Of a stretch of 64,000 nt of DNA, positions 23,707 to 33,510 are shown piece after piece. The number at the start of each line of letters is the position of its first letter. The first letter of the stretch is position 1. The notes beneath the pieces are model-generated. The model worked only from the letters and a program-made list of their open reading frames with translations, was not told where the DNA came from and made no database searches. The position numbers and the translations under genes are program-made. The stretch comes from Eucommia ulmoides (Eukaryota; Streptophyta; Magnoliopsida; Garryales; Eucommiaceae): the NCBI GenBank assembly GCA_016647705.1, contig CM028326.1, forward strand, positions 21,591,901 through 21,655,900, read 5' to 3'.

Positions 23707-24571
23707 AAATACGATTTTGAGAGTAAGAGCTATGATATAGCAATTTTATACAAAAAGGCTCTATGCTTCCCATTATATAGCCATAATGGTGGGCTAAATT
23801 AGGAAGAAAATTGTCTTAATAAATAGGCTAATAAAAAGATAAGTGAAGCTATGGTCCACATGAGTTAAATAGGAAATATGACCTAAATACTAACTCAAAT
23901 AATGCATTAATGGAAATATTAAATACTCCAACACTCTCCTCTCACGTAGGAAACAACAGTGTGGTTGTGGTAGGGTAACTCTAGGAGTAGGACAATTGTA
24001 GGTGGCCACCGGATAGGAGGTTTGGCACCGTGGGAAGGGGTTGGCCGGGTGGTGAGGTGCGGGGGGCTAGGGTCTTACTCCTCCCCTGTGCCTCTAATTA
24101 TTTTTATCTTTTTTGGCTCTGATACTAAAAAAGATTTTGGGGCAGGATGACAATAATTTTATATGATGCAATATATTCTATACAATAAGACTTTACACTC
24201 CTCATTATATAGCGATAATGTTAAGCTAAATTAGGAAGAATATCGCCATAATAAATAGGCCAATAAAAAGAAAACGAAATTTATCAAATTAGTCAACATG
24301 ACCTATATAGGAAATTACCTAAATACTGACTCATAGATAATGCATTGTAGAAGAAAAGGTATTGAGAGAAGAAGAAATTCTTCATTGATTTTGATATGTA
24401 CAACAGTGGGTTAATATAGACAACTCTAGCTGCAAAATAAACTCCCCTAATCAAGGGATTACAATGAATCTCCCTAATCCTAGAAATTTACAACTGTTAG
24501 TTGACTTTCCAAATCAAATTAATTTTCTTATTTCTCAACATGCATTAATGGAAATAATAAATATTCCAACA
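23707..24571 (-). mobile_element. TRIM-like miniature LTR retrotransposon in TNL intron 1
   Basis: Two direct repeats share blocks such as cattatatagc.ataatg, gctaaattaggaagaa, aataaataggc.aataaaaag and gcattaatggaaata: about 23707-23933 and 24129-24571. On the minus strand the right copy is the 5' LTR, starting TGTTGGAATATTT. It is followed by a PBS-like TAGTATCAGAGCC (24128-24116), an internal region of only about 195 bp, a purine tract (gagaggagag) and the 3' LTR starting TGTTGGAGTATTT at 23933. Short LTRs, PBS, PPT and a tiny coding-free interior fit a TRIM or an extreme deletion derivative. The outer left edge is approximate. Confidence 0.65.
24346..24540 (-). mobile_element. Small solo LTR nested in the TRIM-like element
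   Basis: On the minus strand it begins TGTTGAGAAATAAG and ends TTTCTTCTACA (195 bp). It is flanked by the perfect 5-bp duplication tgcat (24341-24345 and 24541-24545). A Copia-type LTR is likely from size and ends. Confidence 0.75.
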
Positions 24572-24873
24572 CACTTTAATTAATATAGTTTGTTGTTAAG
24601 GTGCAATAAATAGCCTTTCTTGTTTTTGGCCATCTACTGTGGAGTTTATGGATGTGTTTGGTTTACTAGAAAAATAGTATTTTGTTCATTGAAACCCCTT
24701 CTATACAAATAAAATCTCTGGATATAGTAGGAAATTTGTGTGCAAAGGTGTTGTGAAAAGTTTTAAAGATGGTAAACAAAAAAAGACGGTTGAAAACTAA
24801 ATGTGCTCACTCGTAGACCCTCCTTTATATCTAACATGTTTGTCTGTCTTTCTCAAATGACTCGAACATCTAG
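24572..24873. other. 3' end of TNL intron 1
   Basis: Intron sequence up to the acceptor atctag at 24868-24873. A pyrimidine-rich stretch (ttgtctgtctttctc, about 24839-24853) precedes the acceptor. No other feature was seen. Confidence 0.6.
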
Positions 24874-25969
24874 GCACGAGGGGAAGTTCATCATGAAAAT
24901 CATTAAAGTAGTTGAAGGAAAGCTAACTTTCAGGATCCTACGCCTTGAGCGTCGCCTAGTTGGAATGCATCCTCGAGCTAAGAACATTATTTTGTGGTTA
25001 AGGGATAGATCAGCCAACGTAGGCATGGCGGTGATATGTGGAATGGGTGGTATAGGGAAGACCACCCTCGCCAAATTCGTATATAATGCATCCAGCAGTA
25101 GATTTGATCGTAGCAGTTTCCTGGAAAATATCAGAGAGGTTTCTAAAGAGCCCAACGGTTTAGTTCGTTTGCAAAGTCAACTCCTTGCAGACATTCTTCA
25201 TAACAAAACGATAAGAGTACACAGTGTTGAGGAGGGAATTGTGAAAATCCAGCGTGCCTTGCGTAAAAAGAAAATTCTTCTTGTTCTTGATGATGTGGAG
25301 GAGGTCGACCTATTAGATGCAGTTTTTGGCATAAGGGACTGGTTATCTCTGGGAAGTAAAATTGTCATAACAACTAGGAGGGAGGGCTTGCTGGAGGCTT
25401 ATGACATTAATCAAGTTTATAGGGTTGAAAAGTTGAATTATGATGAATCTCTTGAGCTTTTCTGTTGGCACGCTTTTGGACAAAAACATCCCCAAAAAGG
25501 TTACAAGGAGCTCGCAGGAAGGTTTGTGCACCATTGTGATGGGCTTCCTTTGGCACTTAAAGTTTTGGGCACTTCTTTATTGAGGAAAGGCTTTGATGTA
25601 TGGGAGAGTGCTTTAAGAAAATTGGAATCTATTTCAGACAATAAAGTTCTAGACAAGCTTAAAATAAGCTATGATTCTTTACAGGATGACCATGATAGAA
25701 ATCTATTTCTCGACATAGCTTGTTTCTTTGTTGGGAAAAACAGAGATGACACGGCAACTATTCTGGATGGATGTGAGTATTATACAGCAGTAGGGATCCA
25801 GAATCTCATCGATAGACATCTCTTGACAATTGAAAATGATAAGGTGAGAATACACCAGTTGCTTCAAGACATGGGAAGACTCATTGTTAGCCAAGAATCT
25901 AAGTATCCGGAGGAGCATAGTAGACTCTGAAGTCACAAAGATTCCTTCAATGTTCTTGCGGAAAAAACT
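24874..25969 (+). CDS. TNL exon 2: NB-ARC domain, with internal TGA
   Basis: The acceptor atctag|gcacgagg completes the split Arg codon and gives RHEGKFIMKI, the standard TIR to NB junction of TNLs. Motifs in order are the P-loop GMGGIGKTT (about 226-234; 25040-25066), Kinase-2 LLVLDDV, RNBS-B SKIVITTR, GLPLAL, RNBS-D FLDIACFF, and IHQLLQDMGR in place of MHDLLQDMGR. At 25928-25930 TGA replaces the expected TGG of the RLW motif. The next 13 codons (SHKDSFNVLAEKT) are the normal TNL continuation up to the donor ACT|gtaagg at 25969. Without the stop, the exon is a typical length for the class. The P-loop Lys is intact, so nucleotide binding could persist in a truncated product. Confidence 0.92.
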
Positions 25970-26079
25970 GTAAGGAAATTATCAGCCTTACATGCTAATG
26001 TGCATGCATTAGTAATTTTTTTGTCTAAGTTTTCTGATTTAGATAACTAACTAGTTTGTTTCCTTTGAATGTTTTGAAG

Positions 26080-26364
26080 GGCACTGCGAAAATTGAAGGC
26101 GTCATCCTTAACACTAAAATGCTGTCAAAATCAAATGAAGTTATCTTTGAAACCAATGCTTTTAAAGAGATGCGGAACCTTAGGTTACTCAAGCTAAGTT
26201 TCGTACAGCTTTCCGGAAGCTATGAGGTTTTTCCCAAGAGATTAGGATGGTTGTATTGGCATGGCTTCAGTTTAAATTCAATACCCCGTGTTTTTCCTCT
26301 AGAGAACGTGGTTGCTCTTGACATGCGCTATAGCAACTTGAAACAAGCCTGGAATGGAACTAAA
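26080..26364 (+). CDS. TNL exon 3: NB-LRR linker and first LRRs
   Basis: It is 285 bp, exactly 95 codons in phase 0 on both sides, as in many TNLs. The acceptor ttgaag|GGCACT begins GTAKIEGVIL, the usual GTxxIEGI/VxL linker strand. It continues through NAFKEMRNLRLLKL, LRWLxW-like GWLYWHGFSL, FPLENVVALDMRYSNLKQAW and NGTK. The donor is AAA|gtatgc. It lies downstream of the nonsense codon yet stays fully open and family-like. Confidence 0.9.
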
Positions 26365-26507
26365 GTATGCTACTCTTTTTCGAAGTTCCTTTTCTCCGAT
26401 GCATTATGTGTGTGTATATTTTTCTATATATGCTGTTTTAAAAAACCATAACAAATGGTATGGTTTCAACAACTGCCTAAAATACATTTTCCTCTCTTTC
26501 TACATAG

Positions 26508-27419
26508 GTTTTTGGATCACTGAAAATCCTCAATCTCAGTCATTCCCCTTTGCTGGAAAAAACTTTGGACTTCTCAAGAGTCCCCAATCTGGAAAAACTG
26601 ATTGTGAAGAACTGTCCAAGTTTGGCCTATGTTGATGAATCCATTGTGAATCTGGATAGACTTTTGGTCTTGAATCTTAAAGACTGCAAGAACTTGAGGA
26701 GGCTTCCAAGAAACATCCACATGGTGAAGTCTCTCGAACAGCTGACTATCTCCGGTTGCTCAAATCTTGTTGGGGTAGCAGATGAGCTTAGGAAGATGGT
26801 ATCTCTGAGAGTTTTTCGCGCTGATGGAATTGCAGCACATCAAGTGTTGTCTAGCATGAGAGAGGTTGCACAACCATGGTACGGATGCCTCTTGCCTTGG
26901 GTACAGAAAGCAACAACCAGCCCAAAAATATCATGGGATTCCTTGCCAAGCACTTTGGTGACAATCACCCTCGCTAATTCCAACCTCACAGATGATGTTT
27001 TTCCCGAGAATTTTAGTGGACTCCCCATGTTGCAGAATTTGAACCTAGCCGGAAATTTAATTCGTAAGTTGCCGGATTGCATTAAAGATCTTACGAATCT
27101 CAAGACACTTGATATGTCATGGAACAGAAGGTTGCGGCGAATCGAGTGGCCGGCGGTTGCCGCCGAAGAACTGATCGTCACGGAATGCAGGTTGCTTGAT
27201 AAAATAACGTACAAAACGGAAACGTATTTACAGAAGATCTCGCACGGTGCATGCATGAAGCTCGATTACGTCCAGCGCGGCTTCAAGATATACCCAGTGA
27301 GGAATACCGATGTTAAACTAATTAATAGTATTGGCTTCTTCGGCTTGGAGTCCATGGCAGATCTTGAGGCAACCATGGTCAATGTCATTGTATGGAGTAC
27401 ATTAAAGCGCCCTATCCAG
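26508..27419 (+). CDS. TNL exon 4: leucine-rich repeats and start of the post-LRR region
   Basis: It has 912 bp, 304 codons. The acceptor ctacatag|GTTTTT starts VFGSLKILNLSHSPLL. Several LRRs of the TNL type follow, for example VPNLEKLIVKNCPSL, LDRLLVLNLKDCKNLRRLP, VKSLEQLTISGCSNL, STLVTITLANSNLTDDVFP, LPMLQNLNLAGNLIRKLPDC and LTNLKTLDMSWN. The end (GFFGLESMADLEATMVN... RPIQ) is the stretch that in TNLs precedes the post-LRR domain. The donor CAG|gttctc at 27419 is followed at once by a CT then AT microsatellite. Reading past it would give a Ser-Leu and Ile-Tyr tract with no family sense, which supports the splice. Confidence 0.88.
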
Positions 27420-27421
27420 GT

Positions 27422-27475
<54 letters not shown>

Positions 27476-27478
27476 TGT
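27420..27478. repeat. CT then AT microsatellite at the exon 4 splice donor
   Basis: A (CT)n run from about 27422 passes straight into (AT)n ending near 27472, starting one base after the gt of the donor. Confidence 0.85.
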
Positions 27479-27481
27479 ATG

Positions 27482-29215
27482 TGTTAGTATATATATAGGC
27501 CTTGGCAGAGTAGGTTAAACCCTAGACCCATTTGCTTAAATCTCAATGACTGTATACTTGTATAGACATTTTTGTAAATCTCTATATATTGTACCTTTGG
27601 CACAAATCAATATAACCATCTCATATTCCCTACTAAAATTCCCATCCTTTTTCTTTTCAAATCACCGCCACTACTGCCTTTAAAACGTTCTATCACCATT
27701 TAACAACTCAAAACAAAATCCTCCACCACCACCACCACCACCACCACCACCACCAGACTCAACTTGAAATAGCGAGTCCAACGCCACTGCAAAACAGCCC
27801 AACCATTGCCTCACACGCTCCCACACGCCACTAGAGAGCACTCTATGGCGTTGTCATTGTTGTTGACTCTACAACAACCACTGTTGCTCCAAAATCAACA
27901 AAACATACACCACCGTACTCTTCTCTACAAGACGAAGCTAACGCTACCAACCTTACCTCAAATGGACACATGACATGCTCTCATGTACTATAAGTAATTC
28001 TTCTTGGTTATTTAATTCTACATGTTGTATGACTTCTGATCCTAATATTTTGTCATCAAAACTATCTGCTGTGAATGCTCCTAACATTCATACTACTAAT
28101 AGTTCTCATATGCGTGTCACTTGCACTGGTCAGATTTCTACTTGACACCTCTCTATTTCTGACATATACTTAATTTTAAAACTCACTTTAAACCTCTTAT
28201 ATGTTTGATAACTCTATAAATTAGAACTGAAAGTTATATTTTCTAATAGTAGTTGTCGTGTGTTGGATCCTTGAAAAGGAAAAAAAATTGGGGTTGGGTT
28301 TAAAATTGGACGTCTATTCGAGCTTAGTGATTTGCACCTTCCAACTCGATATCCACCATGGCCACCCTACATCCCTTCATCCACTTGTGCAACTCCACCA
28401 CCACCACTACTATCCTTATTGTAATCACATGGTTCATTTTCTCTCAGCCTTTGACATTCGTAATTAGGTCAGGCATCAATCTGACGTACCCACACTTTAG
28501 CCTTTAGTTTAAAATTAGGGTCTGTTTCTACCGAACATCTCGATTGTATTCCATGTCAACAAGGTAAAGAACACGTAATACCTTTTCCCAGTAGTGATTC
28601 AGTCTTTCTTGCACTTTGATGTAGTTTAGTCTGATGTTTGTGGACCCTTATTTTCTACCACAGTAGGGAGATCCAAATACTTTGTTATATTTGTTGATGA
28701 CTACTCTTGGTACACTTAGCTATACCTTATGCATAAACATTCTGAATTACCTCAAATTTATTCAGATTTCGCTGCCATGTTTTAAATTCAATTTTCCTAC
28801 ATTATCAAAATCTTCAGATTTGACAATGCCATCGAATACATGGACTAGTGTTTCATTGCCACCATTTGAAAATCTGGCACCCTTATTCTGGCACTTCTGC
28901 CCAAAATGGTTGAGCTGAATGTAAACATTGACATATCTTAGATATTGTCCATGCGCTACTCATTTCATCCTCTTGTTCGGTGCGCTTCTGGAGAAACGTT
29001 GCTCTCACTGTCGTTTATACCATCAATCAGGTTGCTTCATTTACTGTTGGTAATATTCTCTTATGAGAAGTTGTATGGAGTCGCTACTGATTACAACCTC
29101 TTAAAAGTTTTTGGGTGTGTACTCTGTCCTCTTACAATCTCGTGGATCTCAACAAAATATTTTAGGGTTTTACCCCATTCTCCCCATTCTACTATGACCT
29201 TGTATGACTTCAATT
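27482..29215 (+). mobile_element. 3'-truncated Copia element (family C, copy iii) in TNL intron 4
   Basis: A degenerate 5' LTR (TGTTAGTATATATATAGGCC at 27482 to about 27640) is followed by sequence matching 18300-20450 of copy ii: protease region (about 28010), His/Pro triplet tract (about 28345-28425), integrase (about 28620-29000) and a short linker. It stops near 29215, before RT. It has the same orientation as the gene. A (CCA)n run lies at about 27722-27755. Confidence 0.75.
27960..29215 (+). pseudogene. Ruined Copia protease-integrase segment in TNL intron 4
   Basis: Pieces in different frames align with copy ii: the MTSDPN-like stretch near 28027, a leucine-rich stretch with stops near 28170-28210, FVIFVDDYS-like text near 28683 and an integrase end near 28930-29030. 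There are many stops and frame changes, and no RT or RNase H. It is coding relic only. Confidence 0.65.
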
Positions 29216-29609
29216 GACCCCCTCTTACTTCTCGAGAAAATATTGAGCCTCTTTGATTTTTTTTTCGAAAATTTTGAACCTTGTTTTTGTAATTAGTTGT
29301 TGAAAATTGTGAAAAGTTGTTTGATTTAATTTTCAAAAAGAAAATATCTATTAATAACGTGTTAAAAAATTGATAAGTAAAAGTGAGGTGATTAATTAAA
29401 ATATGATGCTGAAAAAGAGAGATAATGATGATGTTTATTGGATGAATGCATTGTGAATTAAATTTGTAAAGAAATAAAAAATAAATATATAGATAGAAAA
29501 GTTGAAATTAAAGTTATAAAATAAAAAAAAATATAATATCAAAGTAGGTGATATGATATATTGAGTATTGTGAAAATTGTTATGGAAAAGTGTTTTTATA
29601 GAAACTCAA
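29216..29609. other. TNL intron 4 between Copia fragment and hairpin
   Basis: AT-rich. No gene or known repeat was recognised. Confidence 0.5.
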
Positions 29610-30035
29610 TGGGTCTAACTCATTCCCAAAAGACGTTTTGTAAGATGAGGATTGCTCTAAGCTTTATATATAGTTCAAGATTAGGCAACACAATCGATGT
29701 GGGATTCAACATGCCCCCTCACGCACATGGTAGACTTTGACAAACCACTACGAACGAATATCGGAAGGGCCTAACATTGATAGGGGATTCAACATGCCCC
29801 CTCACGCGCATGGTGGACTTTTTGACAAACCACTGCGAACGGATATCGGGGGGCCCAACACATCCAAAAAGTCCCCCCGATATCTGTCGGCAGTGGTTTG
29901 TCAAAAAGTCCACCCTACGCGTGAGGGGGCATGTCGAATCCCACATTGTTTGTGTTACCTGATCACGAGTTATATATAAAGTTTAAGGCAATTCTCATCT
30001 TACAAGATGCCTTTTAAGAGTGAGTGAAGGCCTTT
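29610..30035. repeat. Long imperfect hairpin repeat in TNL intron 4
   Basis: The left arm (about 29620-29850) and right arm (about 29865-30030) are inverted copies: gtaagatgaggattgc against gcaattctcatcttac, atgtgggattcaacatgccc against its reverse near 29930, and tttttgacaaaccactg against cagtggtttgtcaaaaa. The left arm also has an internal direct duplication of the acatgccccctcacg.catgg block (29710 and 29791). The loop is only about 15 bases near 29856-29870. A foldback MITE is likely; terminal duplications were not resolved. Confidence 0.75.
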
Positions 30036-30177
30036 AGATTTCTACACTTTTTGAGTTGTAAAAAGAAACAATAGTATTTTGAGTTTTTTAAAATGAAAAA
30101 TACTACTTGAGTCGCCAACCAAACATCACCATTACTACTTATATATTTTTGATAAATAGTGGTTTAATTTTTGCAAG

Positions 30178-30667
30178 ATACTGTATGAAGAAGCTATATT
30201 CAGCACTTACTATCCCGGGAGGGAAGTTCCGAACTGGTTTAGCCACAAGATGACCGGCTCTGGATTATCCTTCACGGTGCCATCGTTCCCTCTCCTCCGC
30301 CCGCGGGGCTTGAATCTGTGCTTAGTGTATACGATTCCAAGCATGACAGACAAGTTGCCAATTCCAATACAGGTAAGGATCATTAACCAGAGCAAGGGCT
30401 TGGCGGGTGGGTATCAACCGAGGTGTTACGGGGTGCCAGAAGCTGATTGTGGCGAAATGGTGTGGCTTGTCCACATGGGGTCGTTGTTCCTGTTTGAGAC
30501 AGGCGATGAAGTGGATATAGCTTTCGACATGATGATAGAGGGGGAAATAAAGGAGTGCGGGGCACACGTTTTGTTCTATGAAGAGGTGGAAGAAATGTAC
30601 CAATACTACAACACGCTGTTGTTGTTGTGGGATTCGGCTATGAGGCCCTTACAACGCGGTTTATCAG
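30178..30667 (+). CDS. TNL exon 5: post-LRR C-JID domain
   Basis: The acceptor tttgcaag|ATACTG is in phase 0 with the previous exon and gives ILYEEAIFSTYYPGREVPNW, then FSHKMTGSGLSFTVP. This is the conserved opening of the TNL post-LRR (C-JID) domain, a jelly-roll fold used with the LRRs in effector recognition. It continues LCLVYTIPSM, a basic loop, GEMVWLVHMGSLFLFETGDEVDIAF, and IKECGAHVLFYEEVEEM near the end. The exon is 490 bp with donor TTATCAG|gtattt. It lies 2.76 kb beyond exon 4 because a Copia fragment and a hairpin repeat occupy intron 4. An ATG at 30250 is internal, not a gene start. Confidence 0.88.
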
Positions 30668-30789
30668 GTATTTTAACATTAGTGTTAATGTCGGATTTGT
30701 TTTTTTGTTTTTTTTTTAATACAGATAAAGCACTTGAGAAACTTTTTTATTTTTCTTTTCTTGATTTATGTTATTTTTTCTCTATGTAG

Positions 30790-30821
30790 CAATTGAGTAT
30801 ATTGGTGGTGATGAAGAATAA
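30790..30821 (+). CDS. TNL exon 6: short C-terminal exon
   Basis: The acceptor ctatgtag|CAATTG completes an Ala codon split G|CA, then IEYIGGDEE and TAA at 30819-30821. Two downstream copies of the same exon (33127 and 35350) read CAA, or a Gln codon one triplet on, where this copy has TAA, so the stop may come from a C-to-T change. The frame after the TAA stays open to about 30904, where another gtattt donor-like site occurs. No poly(A) signal could be assigned. Confidence 0.7.
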
Positions 30822-31883
30822 GTAGAAGAAGAGCCTATCTTCAGGAGTAGAAGTGGTTTGATACTGTTTTACTGTTACGATGATTGGACAACTCGGATTG
30901 TCAGGTATTTTAACTGTTTATATACCATTTCAGATCGATTTAAAATTTTAATCCACTGTATTGCATTCCCAAAATCAACTATTACATCCCGATCCCGTTT
31001 AGTTACTGTTTCCATCCCTGATTTATGTTTCCCCTCAACAAAATTTTGGGTTTATTATACAGAAACATGCACGTTTTTGTATATCAAATTTTGAGAGTTT
31101 CCTGAATTTCTAACAAATCTAAGAAAAAAATTTGTTGATTTCTATTCACTCCTACAAAAACTATTCCCATGACCATCCCGGCCACAACCGCCACGCCGGC
31201 TAAGAAATATGTATATTTATTGTCATCCATTTAAAAAAAAAAGAAAAGAACAAATATTGCAACCTAAAGTGTTTTTTTTTTTTGTTTCCATTCTCATAAA
31301 TTAGAAGAAACAATTTCAGGACAATGGTTGTTACCAAATATATTTCTATTTCCAGAATAATCCAAAATGGAAACAAAATTATTACTCTTCGGAGTAGAAA
31401 CAGAAAAACAGAAACAATATCCAAAAACCACCTACACTCCTTCCACGTTGATTTTAATATTATATTCCAGATTTTAATTTACTTTTCCAATATTACAAAT
31501 AATAATAAATTTTAAAAAAATACATTAACAAATTGAAAGAACTATTCAGAACCTATTTTCGATAAGAATTCACTCTAACAAATACCTTTTTTTTTTTTTT
31601 ATCCAACTAGAAATGTATATGGGTCAATATCATTTGTTGCTACCGGTGGATCCAGAAAATTAATCGAGGGAATTAATTTTTTTAGAAAGTTTATTAGATA
31701 TTTTTATAATTTGAAGGGTATAGCAGTAATAGTAAAAAATTTCGAAAATTCACGAGTTTGACTATTGTTAGACATCAAGTAGCTCTGCCACTTAACATGG
31801 CCTCATAATTACATAGTCAAACAATAATATGTAAATAAAAATAATTGTTTTTAATAAATAACACTTAAGTTTAGTTTATTAAA
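30822..31883. other. Region downstream of TNL exon 6
   Basis: It may hold the 3' UTR. An open stretch in the exon 6 frame runs past the TAA to about 30904 and ends with a gtattt donor-like site. The rest is AT-rich with no other gene recognised. Confidence 0.4.
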
Positions 31884-32127
31884 TGGGTTAATTGTACTTT
31901 ATCCCTTGTAGTTAGGTGATTTGTATTTTCCTAACCACTTTGCCCTTTGTAATTAGGTTTTGTTGTATTTTACCATTTGATATAGGCATAATCATAGGGG
32001 GCAAAGTGCTGACGAGGGGTAAAGTGCAATAAACGCCTAACCACAGAAGGTAAAGTGGTGATGCGAATACTATAGGGGGACAAAGTGTAAAATGACATAA
32101 CTAAGGGAGTGAAGTATAATTAACCCA
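31884..32127. mobile_element. Small MITE, 244 bp, with 8-bp target duplication
   Basis: The inverted ends are TGGGTTAATTGTACTTTATC and (reversed right end) TGGGTTAATTATACTTCACT. The flanks are the perfect 8-bp ttattaaa (31876-31883 and 32128-32135). Eight bases suggest hAT, although GGGTTAATT ends also occur on other MITEs. No coding content. Confidence 0.75.
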
Positions 32128-33126
32128 TTATTAAATAGAAAATTATCAAATTTTCTCTATAGAGCAAGTCAACCACTTTTTTTTGTCCTCCACTTTTTGA
32201 AACTTATTTTTGTATCCTTTAAAAAATCTCCCTTTATTATTTAGTCAAAAAACATTTTTCTGAGATTGTAGTTGAACATTTTTCTGAGATTGTAGTTGAA
32301 CATTTTTACCCTTGTATTTGTACTTTTATTAGAAATCAACTTTTGCATTAATGTCAAAAAAAAAAAGTGTAATGTCACCTACTGGTCTCAACATCTAAAA
32401 ATTAAAAGTTGACCAAAAAAATTATTTAATTGCGCATTAAAAAATCAGATGAACAAAAAAATTATGCATTCCTTCTTAATTGTGATTAATTTGAAATTCG
32501 TATTTTTTTTTTCTGGAATTTTTTGTAGTGTGATTGATTTCAATAGTGTGTAGTTGATTTCAACTTTGTTTACAATGTAATTAATTTTCAACTACATTAA
32601 ATATTCAAAGTTGATTTTAATTACACAATATTGATTTCAACTTTTGAATATGCAGTATAGTTGAAATCAACTACTAAAATCATTTACATGACATTGAATT
32701 TAACTGCACTGTGCATTCAAAAAATGAAATATGCAAAATAATTCTAAAAAATATAAATAGGGATTTCAAATTGATTACCTCGATTAGACTATCATAAAGA
32801 TATAATTTTTTTAATTATCTGGATTTTTTAACGTGTAATTATTTTGTGAACTTTAATTTTGTAGACATTGACATCATTAAATATTGACAGCACATTTCAT
32901 TTTAAGTGGAAGTTCTACGTGCGCTTGTCCCTCTCTCCTCCCCTAGTTTTCCAAAAAAAGTAAATAAATAAAAAACCGACATATTGCTTAATTTTTAGTA
33001 GTTAATATTGATTGATGGTCTTTAAATCAAATGTAAGGAGTGAAATAGTTGATATGAGAAGACTGATAGTGTTTTTTTTAACCTCTTTAAATTCTTTTCT
33101 TGATTATTTTTTTTTTCCCTCCGTAG

Positions 33127-33251
33127 CAATTGAATATATTGGTGATGATGAAGGACAAGCCAAAGTAGCTTGTGGGGTAGGAAAGTTGCACCTGAAAGCA
33201 TTAATATGTAATTCGGGGTGTGCAGTGGACAGGGTCAATTTAACCGGGTAG
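33127..33251 (+). pseudogene. Duplicated TNL terminal exon, copy in unit 1
   Basis: The acceptor ccctccgtag|CAATTG and the sequence IEYIGDDEGQAKVACG repeat exon 6 of the TNL without its TAA. The frame runs on through KLHLKALICNSGC to a stop at 33249-33251 inside a MITE. The preceding intron end (ttcttttcttgatt) is also conserved. No upstream C-JID exon accompanies it, so it is an orphan exon, or an alternative last exon of the TNL 3.2 kb upstream. Confidence 0.65.
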
Positions 33252-33510
33252 GATCAATCTGTTAAATCTATTCAAACCGCAATATTGGCACTGAAAATAC
33301 TTAGGCAGTCCACGGTTCTCATTAGCACAACCCAAAAATATCCTCAATCCAAACACTATTGAGCAGCTTACAGTTTAAACTACTCAATCCACATCAACTC
33401 ATACATTATTGGGCGGTCCACTGTTCAAACTAGTTCAAACCACATAGTACTAGTTTGGTCTATAGTTTTAACCTAAACTGTCACAATCTTCCCGCTGGTC
33501 ACCCCTATAT
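33229..33510. mobile_element. hAT-like MITE in unit 1
   Basis: It starts near cagggtcaatttaacc and ends near gctggtcacccctat. The interior (ggcggtccactgttcaaact, reversed) matches the larger element at 39983-41094. Exact ends were not fixed. Confidence 0.5.

Larger units (their letters stand above)
16639..30821 (+). pseudogene. TIR-NB-ARC-LRR (TNL) resistance gene, six exons, with a nonsense codon after NB-ARC
   Basis: TNLs are intracellular immune receptors: the TIR domain is an NADase that signals, NB-ARC is the nucleotide switch, and LRR plus the post-LRR (C-JID) domain sense the effector. Six exons join in frame at GT-AG sites: 16639-17147, 24874-25969, 26080-26364, 26508-27419, 30178-30667 and 30790-30821, about 1107 codons in all. 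This domain order and length are normal for the class. A TGA at 25928-25930 (codon about 522) replaces the Trp of the RLW motif. The frame stays open and conserved afterwards, so the lesion looks recent. The product would be a TIR-NB protein of about 521 residues, and the mRNA a likely decay target. The MHD motif reads IHQ. Introns 1 and 4 are filled with retroelements. Sequencing error at the TGA, or function as a truncated TIR-NB, cannot be excluded. Confidence 0.9.

Noticed and set aside
27722-27755. Poly-His/Pro protein from the (CCA)n run
   Set aside because: A simple repeat inside a broken Copia leader with no open frame around it.
30250-30789. Independent gene starting at the ATG at 30250
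   Set aside because: The ATG is internal to the C-JID exon, and the frame after 30667 runs through intron sequence.
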